Part shown: positions 51,270 through 60,025 of the stretch, one piece after another
How the letters are laid out: each line of letters starts with the position of its first letter
Numbering within the stretch: the first letter of the stretch is position 1
DNA from: Prevotella sp.
GTDB lineage: Bacteria; Bacteroidota; Bacteroidia; Bacteroidales; Bacteroidaceae
Direction: 5' to 3'
Assembly (NCBI GenBank): GCA_021204905.1
Contig: JAJPYN010000004.1
Span: 1-64,000 of the forward strand
Length of the DNA: 64,000 nucleotides
Program-made: the position numbers and the translations under genes
Notes under the pieces: model-generated
What the model was told of the DNA's origin: nothing
What the model saw: only the letters and a program-made list of their open reading frames with translations
The model's database searches: none

Positions 51270-52505
51270 TTATAATTCGATGTCGCCGTCGAACACCTCG
51301 TGCCACGGCAGGCCTTGTTTGTTAAGCTGAGAGAGGAACGGGTCGGGGTCGAATTCCTCAACGTTCCACACGCCGGGCTTGCGCCAGATGCCTTTGAGGA
51401 ACATCATCGCGCCGGTCATCGCGGGAACGCCTGTGGTGTAGCTCACGCCCTGCATGCCCGTTTCGCGATATGCCGCTTGGTGACTGCAATTGTTATAAAT
51501 ATAATATGTGTGTTCGCGGCCGTTTTTCAAGCCACGTATGCGGCAGCCGATGGATGTCTCGCCGTCGTAGTTCTCGCCGAGGTCCTGCGGGTTGGGCAGC
51601 ACGGCTTTGAGGAATTGCAGCGGCACGATTTTCACCTTGATTTTCTCTCCGTTGTCGGCGCGTGCGGCTTCGTATTCGATCTCGTCGATGCGGCTCATGC
51701 CGAGGTTTTGGATGCAGTCGAGGTAGGTGAGATATTGCTGTCCGAAGGTCATCCAGAAGCGTGCGCGGCGGATGGTGGGGTAGTTTTTCACGAGCGACTC
51801 GAGCTCCTCGTGGTGCATTAGGTAGCTCTCGCGCGGACCGATGTTCGGGTAGGTGATGGGTTGATGAATTTCGAGCGGTTCGGTTTCGATCCATTGCCCG
51901 TCTTCGTAATAAAGGCCTTTCTGCGTTATCTCGCGGATGTTGATTTCGGGGTTGAAGTTCGTGGCGAAGGCTTTGTGATGGTTACCGGCGTTGCAATCGA
52001 CGATGTCGAGATGGGTTATGCTGTCGAAATGATGCTTTGCCGCGTACGCCGTGAAAATGCCGGACACGCCGGGGTCGAAACCGCAGCCGAGGATGGCCGT
52101 GAGCCCCGCTTTTTCGAAGCGCTCCTTGAACGCCCATTGCCAGCTGTACTCGAAATGCGCCTCGTCGCGCGGTTCGTAGTTGGCCGTGTCGAGGTAGTTG
52201 ACGCCGCACGCGAGGCAGGCCTCCATGATGGTCAGGTCTTGGTAGGGCAGGGCGAGGTTGACGCATATTTCGGGTTTGAATTTGGCGAACAACGCCTTCA
52301 ATTGCTCGACATCGTCAGCATCGACTGCGGCAGTGGTTATTGGCAGTTCGTAGCCTTTGCCGCGAATGGCCGACGCGAGCTCGTCGCACTTTGCTTTTCT
52401 TCGGCTTGCGATTATCAGTTCCGGAAAAACATCGGCGTTTTGCGCCATTTTGAACGCTGCGACCGTGGCCACGCCGCCGGCTCCGATCATTAATATTTTG
52501 CTCAT
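51270..52505 (-). CDS. Carboxynorspermidine synthase (saccharopine dehydrogenase family)
   Basis: NADPH-dependent enzyme that condenses aspartate semialdehyde with a diamine to carboxy(nor)spermidine, the step before NspC. The 411-residue protein starts MSKILMIGAGGVATVAAFKM with the Rossmann motif IGAGGVATVAA; 18 further upstream codons overlap the promoter. Family segments: NLALPYQDLTIMEACLACGVNYLDTANYEP, AILGCGFDPGVSGIFTAYAAKHHFD, DCNAGNHHKAFATNFNPEINIREI. The gene is followed by recA. Whether its product is carboxynorspermidine or carboxyspermidine cannot be decided here. Confidence 0.92.
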   Translation of the reverse strand: MSKILMIGAGGVATVAAFKMAQNADVFPELIIASRRKAKCDELASAIRGKGYELPITTAAVDADDVEQLKALFAKFKPEICVNLALPYQDLTIMEACLACGVNYLDTANYEPRDEAHFEYSWQWAFKERFEKAGLTAILGCGFDPGVSGIFTAYAAKHHFDSITHLDIVDCNAGNHHKAFATNFNPEINIREITQKGLYYEDGQWIETEPLEIHQPITYPNIGPRESYLMHHEELESLVKNYPTIRRARFWMTFGQQYLTYLDCIQNLGMSRIDEIEYEAARADNGEKIKVKIVPLQFLKAVLPNPQDLGENYDGETSIGCRIRGLKNGREHTYYIYNNCSHQAAYRETGMQGVSYTTGVPAMTGAMMFLKGIWRKPGVWNVEEFDPDPFLSQLNKQGLPWHEVFDGDIEL

Positions 52506-52534
52506 TCGAAAGGGGATTTTGGTTGGTTTGTTTG

Positions 52535-52542
52535 CAAAGATA
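52535..52542 (-). promoter_or_regulatory. Promoter of the carboxynorspermidine synthase-recA operon, -7 element
   Basis: TATCTTTG on the minus strand, 30 bp before the synthase ATG. Confidence 0.55.
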
Positions 52543-52714
52543 GGACAATTTTCAAGCAAACGGGAACAAAAGAATATTTATTTTGCGCTATGGCGGCCGT
52601 GTTTTGCAAACCGCTCTTTACATTTCCGCGGCGGCGGCTGAAAATATCGTTTCAAAAGGCTTTTCGGGCGGTCTTTTGCGGCGGAAAGGCTTGTGCGAAC
52701 GGTCGGAAAGGTCG

Positions 52715-52722
52715 TAATTTTG
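52715..52722 (+). promoter_or_regulatory. nhaD promoter, -7 element
   Basis: TAATTTTG, 68 bp before the nhaD ATG. Confidence 0.5.
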
Positions 52723-52790
52723 CAAGGCTCTTGCGAGGCGGGGGCGGTGTTAAATTGATAAACGAAGGAAACTAAAACCTTTTTGCTCGT

Positions 52791-54176
52791 ATGTCGGTTT
52801 ATGTCATATTGATGATTGCGGTGTTCATCGTGGGCTATGTGTTCATCGCGCTGGAGAGTTTCACGAAGGTGAACAAGGGTGCGATAGCGCTGGTGATGTG
52901 CATCGCCGTGTGGGCATTGTATTCCATCGGCTGTTCGGCGGGCGGCATCACGACGGGCTTGGAGCTCGGGCAAGGCGGTTTTTCTTCGTTTTCGGAGCTG
53001 TCGAAAATCATCGAGGCATACCTCGGCGAGGCGGGCACGACGCTGTTTTTCCTTATGGGCGCGATGACGATTGTCGAGATGGTGGACCAGCACGGCGGCC
53101 TGAATTTCGTGAGCGACATCATCAAGACGCGGCATAAGCGCAAACTGCTGTGGCGCGTGGCGTTCATGACGGCGCTGCTCTCGGCCGTACTCGACAACCT
53201 GACCACCTCGATTGTGATGGTGATGATCCTCCGCAAGCTCGTGCCCGACATCAAGGACCGCATCTGGTACGATGTCTGCATCATCATCGCGGCCAATTCC
53301 GGCGGCGCTTTTTCGCCCATCGGCGACGTTACGACCATCATGCTTTGGAACGGCAAACAAATCACCGCGCTGGGCGTGATAAGCCAAATTATTTTGCCGT
53401 CGATGGTCTCGTTCATCGTGCCGACAGCCATACTGCAAACACACCTCTCGGGTTCGTTCGTGCTCGATACCACGAAGGCCGAGCGCAAGGCCCACCGCCC
53501 GACCATCCTCACGCAATACCACCGCCGCATCGTCTTCGCTATCGGCGTGGGCGGTTTGTGCCTCGTGCCGCTGTTCCACCTGCTGACCAACCTGCCGCCG
53601 TTCATGGGTATCCTCTGCGTGCTCGGCGTGCTGTGGCTCACGACGGAGATTTTCTACCGCACCATCGACGAGCGCGACCCGATGGCTATGCGCGTGTCGA
53701 ATATGCTGTCGCGAATTGATATGTCGACAATCCTGTTCTTCCTCGGCATCCTGATGACCGTCTCGGCGCTCGGGCAGATTAACCTGCTGACCACCATCGG
53801 CGGCTGGCTCGACACGCTCACGCACGGCATCGGCGTCTTCCAGCATTATGTCGTAACCGGTCTCATCGGTATCTTCTCCGCCATCGTCGACAATGTGCCG
53901 CTCGTGGCAGCGTCGATGGGCATGTACGACATCAACCCGCTCGTGGAAGACTTCGCCACCGACGGCGTGTTCTGGCAACTGCTGGCCTACTGCGCGGGCG
54001 TGGGCGGCTCGATGCTCATCATCGGTTCGGCGGCGGGCGTAGTGGTGATGGGGCTCGAAAACATCAGTTTCGGCTGGTATCTGAAAAACGTAACGTGGAA
54101 AGCCTTCGCGGGATTCATCGCCGGCATGATTGTTTATTTCCCCATCCACGTGTTCATCCTGCCGCTGCTGAGATAG
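52791..54176 (+). CDS. nhaD: Sodium:proton antiporter, NhaD family
   Basis: Inner-membrane Na+/H+ antiporter of the IT superfamily. The 461-residue protein has about twelve hydrophobic segments, starting with VYVILMIAVFIVGYVFIAL. The family signature around LSAVLDNLTTSIVMVMILRKLV and the repeat copy near SAIVDNVPLVAASMGMY (the paired DN helices) is clear, as is IIAANSGGAFSPIGDVTTIMLW. The gene has its own promoter and stands alone. Confidence 0.93.
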   Translation: MSVYVILMIAVFIVGYVFIALESFTKVNKGAIALVMCIAVWALYSIGCSAGGITTGLELGQGGFSSFSELSKIIEAYLGEAGTTLFFLMGAMTIVEMVDQHGGLNFVSDIIKTRHKRKLLWRVAFMTALLSAVLDNLTTSIVMVMILRKLVPDIKDRIWYDVCIIIAANSGGAFSPIGDVTTIMLWNGKQITALGVISQIILPSMVSFIVPTAILQTHLSGSFVLDTTKAERKAHRPTILTQYHRRIVFAIGVGGLCLVPLFHLLTNLPPFMGILCVLGVLWLTTEIFYRTIDERDPMAMRVSNMLSRIDMSTILFFLGILMTVSALGQINLLTTIGGWLDTLTHGIGVFQHYVVTGLIGIFSAIVDNVPLVAASMGMYDINPLVEDFATDGVFWQLLAYCAGVGGSMLIIGSAAGVVVMGLENISFGWYLKNVTWKAFAGFIAGMIVYFPIHVFILPLLR

Positions 54177-54220
54177 CGCGTTTTTCCCGCGGCAAAGGGC
54201 TGTTTTTCAATTAAATGGCT

Positions 54221-54228
54221 TAAATTTG
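54221..54228 (+). promoter_or_regulatory. -7 element just before the HhH/beta-barrel gene
   Basis: TAAATTTG ends 4 bp before the GTG start at 54233, so transcription would begin at or just inside the start codon. Confidence 0.4.
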
Positions 54229-54232
54229 TCGT

Positions 54233-56290
54233 GTGAAACGCTTTTTCTTCGCTTTAACATTGTTCGCCTTGCCCTTGGCGATGACGGCGCAGCAAAACGA
54301 TTGGCAGTTCTATTTTGAGCAGCTCCTCGACGAGATGCAGGACGACACCGGCGACGAGGAACTGGAGGAATTGTCCGAAGCGCTCAGCGCCGCCGCGGCC
54401 GACCCGATCAACCTCAATGCCGTAACGCGCGAGGAGCTCGAAGAACTGCTGTTCCTGAGCAACACCCAAGTGGAGGCCATCGTCGAATATGTGCACCGCT
54501 ACGGGCCGCTGATGACGAAGGGCGAGCTGATGATGATCCCCGTGCTCGACGAGACGCGGCGCAACCTGCTCTCGTGCCTGACATTCCTCGGCGAGGGCGT
54601 GCCGAAAGAGATCGATTTCCTCGACAGCCTGAAGATGCAAGAGGCGCGTGAGGCCTACCGCAAAACGTTCTCGAAAGTGAAGAACCGCGGCGAGGCGGCG
54701 GCGTACATCAAGATCCCGTTCTACGAGCGGCGCGGCGACAAAAAGGGTTATTACGGCTATCAATACAAGGATTGGCTGCGCGTCAACTATAAGATCACCA
54801 ACCGGTTGAAAATCGGCGCGATAGCCTCGCAGGACGCCGGCGAACCCTTCTTCGCCAACAAAAACGGTTGGGGCTGGGACTATTACACGGGCTTCATCCA
54901 ACTGCAAAAAACAGGCATCCTGAAAAACCTTGTCGTCGGCCATTACCGCCTGAAAACGGGGCTCGGCCTGATCCTGAACAACAACCTTTCCTTCGGCAAA
55001 ACATTCGGGCTCGCCGCAGCGCAAACGTCCGCCACGGTCATCCATCCGCACAACTCGCGCTCCGAAGCGAACTATCTGCAAGGCGCCGCACTGACGCTCG
55101 CAATAACGAAAAACGCCGATGTAACGCTCTTCGGGTCGTACCGCAAAATCGACGCCACGCTCACCAGCGACTCCGCCGCCATCCAGACCATCGTTACCAC
55201 CGGTTACCACCGCACGCTCAGCGAGCTCGAACGCAAGCACAACGCCTCGCAGACCGCCGCGGGCATCTACCTCCGTTACAACATCGGCCGGTTTAATTTC
55301 GGGCTCACCGGCGTGTTCAACCATTACAGTCTGCCGTTGCGACCCTACCGCGCAACATCCACATACTCAACACTTTACAGATATTTCGCCGCCGCCGGCA
55401 ACGATTTTTGGAACATCAGCGTCAACTACGGTTACAAGCTCGGCAGCCGCCTGCGCATCGAGGGCGAGACGGCCACGGGCGACTGCGGCATGGTGGCCAC
55501 GATCAACACCGCGTCGTGGCTCGTCAGCAGCAAGCTCACGCTCTCGGCCATCTACCGCTACTACCCCGCGCAGTTCTACGCCACGATGGGCAAGAGTTTC
55601 TCCGAAGGCGGCGCGAACCAAGACGAGAACGGCATCTACATCGGCGCGACATGGACGCCGAGCGACCGCCTGTCGGTCAATGCCTACACCGATTACGCCT
55701 ATTTCAATTGGCCGAAATACCTCGCGCTCGGGCCCAGCCGCTCGTTCGACGAATATGTTCAGGCCTCGTACCAACTGACGCCGACATCGACGCTCACGGC
55801 GCGCTATCGCGTAAAATTCCGGCAAAGAAATTCGGACGTCGCGCGCGAGCTGATTTACAAAGACGAGCATCGCCTGCGGATGATTTACAACGTCGACATC
55901 AACAGCCTCTCGCTGCGCAGCCAGGCCGACATGTCATACTGCTCGTACAAAGAAAAAAGCGCCGGTTTCATGTTCTACGAAACTGCAAAATACTCGATGA
56001 AACCGTGCATTTTCGCACTTGGCGCAGGATATTTTAACACTAAGGATTACGACTCGCGCATCTACGCCTACGAGCAGTCGCTGCCCTACAATTTCTCGTC
56101 GCTGTCGTTTTACGGCAACGGCCTGCGGCTGCATTGCATGATTGAGGCAAGGATGTTCAACCGCCTGTCGCTCATCGGCAAACTCGGGTTCACGCACTAT
56201 TTCGACCGCGACGAAATCGGCACGTCGTACCAAACAATTTACTCCTCGTCGCAGACCGACCTTGAGCTGATGGTGCGCTGCCGTTTGTGA
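54233..56290 (+). CDS. Helix-hairpin-helix domain protein with predicted outer-membrane beta-barrel
   Basis: A 685-residue exported protein (GTG start, signal peptide MKRFFFALTLFALPLAMTAQ). Residues about 55-120 form ComEA-like helix-hairpin-helix motifs: INLNAVTREELEELLFLSNTQVEAI and VHRYGPLMTKGELMMIPVLD. Residues about 150-685 are rich in alternating aromatic and polar strands (LGLILNNNLSFGKTFGLAA, YLRYNIGRFNFGLTGVFNHY) and end with a strand finishing in aromatic and Leu-Arg residues (LELMVRCRL), as in outer-membrane barrels. ComEA-type HhH domains bind DNA, so DNA binding or uptake at the outer membrane is an attractive but untested idea. It converges on dnaE with 3 bp between the stops. 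Confidence 0.82.
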   Translation: MKRFFFALTLFALPLAMTAQQNDWQFYFEQLLDEMQDDTGDEELEELSEALSAAAADPINLNAVTREELEELLFLSNTQVEAIVEYVHRYGPLMTKGELMMIPVLDETRRNLLSCLTFLGEGVPKEIDFLDSLKMQEAREAYRKTFSKVKNRGEAAAYIKIPFYERRGDKKGYYGYQYKDWLRVNYKITNRLKIGAIASQDAGEPFFANKNGWGWDYYTGFIQLQKTGILKNLVVGHYRLKTGLGLILNNNLSFGKTFGLAAAQTSATVIHPHNSRSEANYLQGAALTLAITKNADVTLFGSYRKIDATLTSDSAAIQTIVTTGYHRTLSELERKHNASQTAAGIYLRYNIGRFNFGLTGVFNHYSLPLRPYRATSTYSTLYRYFAAAGNDFWNISVNYGYKLGSRLRIEGETATGDCGMVATINTASWLVSSKLTLSAIYRYYPAQFYATMGKSFSEGGANQDENGIYIGATWTPSDRLSVNAYTDYAYFNWPKYLALGPSRSFDEYVQASYQLTPTSTLTARYRVKFRQRNSDVARELIYKDEHRLRMIYNVDINSLSLRSQADMSYCSYKEKSAGFMFYETAKYSMKPCIFALGAGYFNTKDYDSRIYAYEQSLPYNFSSLSFYGNGLRLHCMIEARMFNRLSLIGKLGFTHYFDRDEIGTSYQTIYSSSQTDLELMVRCRL

Positions 56291-56293
56291 GCG

Positions 56294-59200
56294 TCAGTTC
56301 ACGCGGTAAGCTAGGCCGTCGTGCATCTCGAGGAAGGTGATGAGGTCGTGGCCGGGGTTGATGCCCGTGTTCTTCGCGCGGAGATGCAGCGTGGAGTGCG
56401 TTTGCGGGTCGCGCACCTTGAAGACGAGCGACGTCGAACCTTTTTCCTTTCCGATCGCGGCGAGCAAAGCGCTTACATCGTCGCTGCTGACATCTTCGGG
56501 CAGGGCGATGGTGAGTTGCCTGACCTCCTTTTCTTTCACGTCGTGGAGATAACTGATGCGGCCGATTTTAAAGTCGAACCTCGCCGAATTGTTGCGCCAT
56601 GCCTCGCACGTGCCGGCGATGAACAGCAATGCGCCTTCTACGAAATAACCTTTCCATTGCGGCCAATCGTTGAACAGGCGCAGCTCGCCCTGCCCTTCGT
56701 AATCCTCGATTTTGACTATGCCGAACTGCTTGCCCGTTTTCGTCAGACCGGTGCTCACCTCGGTAACGATGCCGCCCATGGTGATGTCGCGGCGCGCGAG
56801 GATGGTTACGGCGTCATCGAACTCGGAGGGATGGGTGTTGCACATGCCGCGCAGCACAACGCTGTATTCGTCGAGCGGGTGGGCGGAGAGGTAGATGCCG
56901 ACAAGCTCGCGCTCCTTGTTAAGGCGTTCGAGGACGCTCCAGCGCGCGAAGTTCGCCGGCGGCGCGGGGAATGCGATGAAATCGGACATGCCGTCGAACC
57001 CGAAGAGTGACGATGACGCCTCTATGGCCGACCGCTGATAGGTTTGTGCGAAGCGGATGAGCGCGTCGAGGAAAGCCTCGTCTTTGCCCGGCATTGGCGA
57101 AAGATATTGCTCGCGGTCGATGCCGAAGCAGTCTAATGCGCCGCTCAATGCCAGCGACTCGACGCCTTTGCGGTTGACAACGGAGATGTTAACGCGCTGC
57201 ATGAAATCGCGCAGGTCTTTAAACGGCCCGTTCTTCTGCCGCTCCTCGATGATTGCATCCGCCGCGAGCGCGCCCATGCCTTTTATTGCCGCCAGTCCGA
57301 AGCGTATCTCGCCGCGCGCGTTAACGCCGAAATTGGCGAAACTCTCGTTCACGTCGGGCCCGAGCGTGGCGATGTTCATTGCGCGGCATTCGTCCATGAG
57401 CTTCGTGATCTCCGAAATATCGCTTTTGCGACGCGTCATAATGGCCGCCATGAACTCGGCGGGGTAGTGCGCTTTGAGGTAGGCCGTCTGGTAGGACACC
57501 CACGAATAGCAGGCGGCGTGCGACTTGTTGAAAGCGTATTCGGCGAACTTCTCCCAGTCGGCCCATATTTTCTCCAACACCTTGGGATCGTGGCCGTTAC
57601 GCTTACCGCCCTCGATGAATTTCGGTTTCATCTGGTCGACAATCTTCTTCTTTTTCTTACCCATCGCCTTCCTGAGCGCATCGCTCTCGCCGCGCGTGAA
57701 ATCGGCCAGCAGGCGCGACAGGAGCATCACCTGCTCTTGGTAGACCGTGATGCCGTAGGTCTCTTTCAGGTAGGTCTCCATCACGGGCAGGTCGTAAACG
57801 ATTTCCTCATCGCCGTTTTTGCGCGCAATGAACTGCGGGATGTATTCCATCGGGCCGGGGCGGTAGAGCGCGTTCATGGCTATAAGGTCCTCAAACACAG
57901 TGGGTTGCAGCTGCCGCAGATATTTCTGCATGCCGGGCGACTCGAACTGGAACGTGCCGATGGTTTGTCCGCGCTGGTATAGCTTGTAGGTCTCTTCGTC
58001 GTCGATGGGGATGTTGTTGATGTCGATGTCAATGCCGCGCGAGAGCTTCACGTTTTTCACCGCTTCCTTCAATTCGGACAGGGTTTTCAAGCCGAGGAAG
58101 TCCATTTTTATCAAACCGGTGGACTCGATTAATTCGCCGACATATTGCGTCAGAGTGGTTTTCGTGTTGGGGAAATCGGGGTCGTCGGCGGTGGAGACGG
58201 GCACATGGTCGGTGATGGGGTCGCGGCAGATGATGAACCCGCAGGCGTGGATGCCGGTGCCGCGGACGGTGCCTTCGAGCTTGCGCGCGTAGAGGATGGT
58301 GTTGCTGATGCGCTTGTCGGGACTGACGGCGGCCTCGCGCAGCACGGGCACGTAGCGCAACACATTGTCGAGCGTGATTTTCTCTTTGTTGGGCAGGCGT
58401 TTCGGTATGGCTTTGCACCACGCGTTGGCCGTTTCGCGCGGCACTTTCTCGAGCCTTGCCACGTCGCGCAGCGCGTTTTTTGCTTGCATCGTGCTGAACG
58501 TGATGATGTGCGCGCAGTTGTCCGCGCCGTATTTTTTCATCACATATTGCAAAACTCTGCCGCGGCCGTCGTCGTCGAAATCGGTGTCGATATCGGGCAG
58601 CGAGATGCGGTCGGGGTTAAGGAAACGCTCGAACAGCAGGCCGTATTTAAACGGGTCGAGGCGCGTGATGCCGAGGCAATACGCCACGACGCTGCCCGCC
58701 GCGGACCCTCGTCCGGGACCCACCCACACGCCGAGTTCGTTGCGCGCGGCGTTGATGAAATCCTGCACGATGAGGAAGTAGCCGGGGAAACCCATCGTCT
58801 TCATCACGTGCAGCTCGAAGCGCAGGCGTTCGTCCACCTCGCTCGACAAGGGTTCGCCGTAAATCTTTTTCGCGCCGGCATAAGCGAGGGTGGCGAGGTA
58901 GTCGGCTTCGAACTTGATGCGATAGAGCTTCTCGTAGCCGCCGAGCCGGTCGATTCGCGCATGTGCCTCGTCTTCGGGCAAAGGGTTCCCGCCGTTCTCA
59001 TCGGTGGTGAACTCGCGGAAGAGGTCGTCTTCGCTAAACTTCTTGCGCCATTCTTCTTCGGTGCCGAAGCTCTCGGGGATGGGGAAATTCGGCATTATCG
59101 GCGCGTGGTTGATGTCGTAAATCTCAACCTTGTCGAGCACCTCGCAGGTGTTGGCGAGCGCTTCGGGCACGTCGGCGAAAAGGGCGCTCATCTCCTGCCG

Positions 59201-60004
59201 CGTCTTAAACCATTCTTGTTTGGAATAGCGCATGCGGCGGGGGTCGGCGAGGTCGCGCTCGGTGCTGACGCAGATGAGGTGGTCGTGCGCTTCGGCATCG
59301 TCCTCGTTGACGAAATGGCAGTCGTTGGTGCAAACGAGTTTTATGCCGTACTCCTTCGCCAGCTCGATGAGCACCTTGTTCACCTGTTGCTGGCGCGGGT
59401 AGGTCTCGCGGTTGGCCTCCTGCAAGGGGTCGGTTACGGGGTGGCGCTGCAATTCGAGGTAGTAATCGTCGCCCCAGACGCTCTTGTGCCATTCGACGGC
59501 CTTGCGCGCGCCTTCGATATCGCCGTCGAGAATTTTTGAAGCTACTTCACCGGCGAGACAGGCCGAGCAAACAATGAGCCCTTCGCGGTAGGTTTCGAGG
59601 TCGGCCCGGTCTGTCCGTGCGGTGTAATATCTGCCGTCCACCCACGCTCGCGAGACGAGTTTCAACAGGTTGTGATAGCCCGTCTCGTTCTTCGCAAGCA
59701 CCACGAGGTGATAGCCGCGGCCGTCGCCTTTGTCTTGCTCCTTATGCTCCTTTCCGCGCCGCGCGACGTACATTTCGCACCCGAAAATCGGTTTGAACGG
59801 CGCGAGGCCTTGCTTTGCGCGTTTGCCGTTCAGCTCGGCGCAATAGTCGAAAAATTCTTTCACGCCGAACATGTTGCCGTGGTCGGTGATGGCCATACCG
59901 CGCATGCCGTCGGCTACGGCTTTGTCCACGAGCTTTGGTATGGGCGACAGGCCGTCGAGGATGGAGTAATAAGTGTGAACGTGAAGGTGAACGAAGTCTT
60001 GCAT
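56294..60004 (-). CDS. dnaE: DNA polymerase III subunit alpha
   Basis: Replicative polymerase catalytic subunit, 1236 residues. The N-terminal PHP domain begins FVHLHVHTYYSILDGLSPI. The palm contains PDIDTDFDDDGR (about residues 467-478) with two catalytic Asp, preceded by GVWVGPGRGSAAGSVVAYCLGI; fingers include FLGLKTLSELKEAV; then FNKSHAACYSWVSYQTAYLKA, tandem HhH and a C-terminal OB fold (ITMGGIVTEVSTGLTKTGKQFGIVKIEDYEG). It starts 22 bp after the GH31 gene ends, with no promoter seen between them, so it seems to be read through from that gene. Confidence 0.97.
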   Translation of the reverse strand: MQDFVHLHVHTYYSILDGLSPIPKLVDKAVADGMRGMAITDHGNMFGVKEFFDYCAELNGKRAKQGLAPFKPIFGCEMYVARRGKEHKEQDKGDGRGYHLVVLAKNETGYHNLLKLVSRAWVDGRYYTARTDRADLETYREGLIVCSACLAGEVASKILDGDIEGARKAVEWHKSVWGDDYYLELQRHPVTDPLQEANRETYPRQQQVNKVLIELAKEYGIKLVCTNDCHFVNEDDAEAHDHLICVSTERDLADPRRMRYSKQEWFKTRQEMSALFADVPEALANTCEVLDKVEIYDINHAPIMPNFPIPESFGTEEEWRKKFSEDDLFREFTTDENGGNPLPEDEAHARIDRLGGYEKLYRIKFEADYLATLAYAGAKKIYGEPLSSEVDERLRFELHVMKTMGFPGYFLIVQDFINAARNELGVWVGPGRGSAAGSVVAYCLGITRLDPFKYGLLFERFLNPDRISLPDIDTDFDDDGRGRVLQYVMKKYGADNCAHIITFSTMQAKNALRDVARLEKVPRETANAWCKAIPKRLPNKEKITLDNVLRYVPVLREAAVSPDKRISNTILYARKLEGTVRGTGIHACGFIICRDPITDHVPVSTADDPDFPNTKTTLTQYVGELIESTGLIKMDFLGLKTLSELKEAVKNVKLSRGIDIDINNIPIDDEETYKLYQRGQTIGTFQFESPGMQKYLRQLQPTVFEDLIAMNALYRPGPMEYIPQFIARKNGDEEIVYDLPVMETYLKETYGITVYQEQVMLLSRLLADFTRGESDALRKAMGKKKKKIVDQMKPKFIEGGKRNGHDPKVLEKIWADWEKFAEYAFNKSHAACYSWVSYQTAYLKAHYPAEFMAAIMTRRKSDISEITKLMDECRAMNIATLGPDVNESFANFGVNARGEIRFGLAAIKGMGALAADAIIEERQKNGPFKDLRDFMQRVNISVVNRKGVESLALSGALDCFGIDREQYLSPMPGKDEAFLDALIRFAQTYQRSAIEASSSLFGFDGMSDFIAFPAPPANFARWSVLERLNKERELVGIYLSAHPLDEYSVVLRGMCNTHPSEFDDAVTILARRDITMGGIVTEVSTGLTKTGKQFGIVKIEDYEGQGELRLFNDWPQWKGYFVEGALLFIAGTCEAWRNNSARFDFKIGRISYLHDVKEKEVRQLTIALPEDVSSDDVSALLAAIGKEKGSTSLVFKVRDPQTHSTLHLRAKNTGINPGHDLITFLEMHDGLAYRVN

Positions 60005-60025
60005 AATCGTTTGATTGTCAGCGGG

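Noticed and set aside
20378..52505. Unlinked nspC and carboxynorspermidine synthase as a sign of rearrangement
   Set aside because: These genes are often apart in Bacteroidales, so their separation is not informative by itself.
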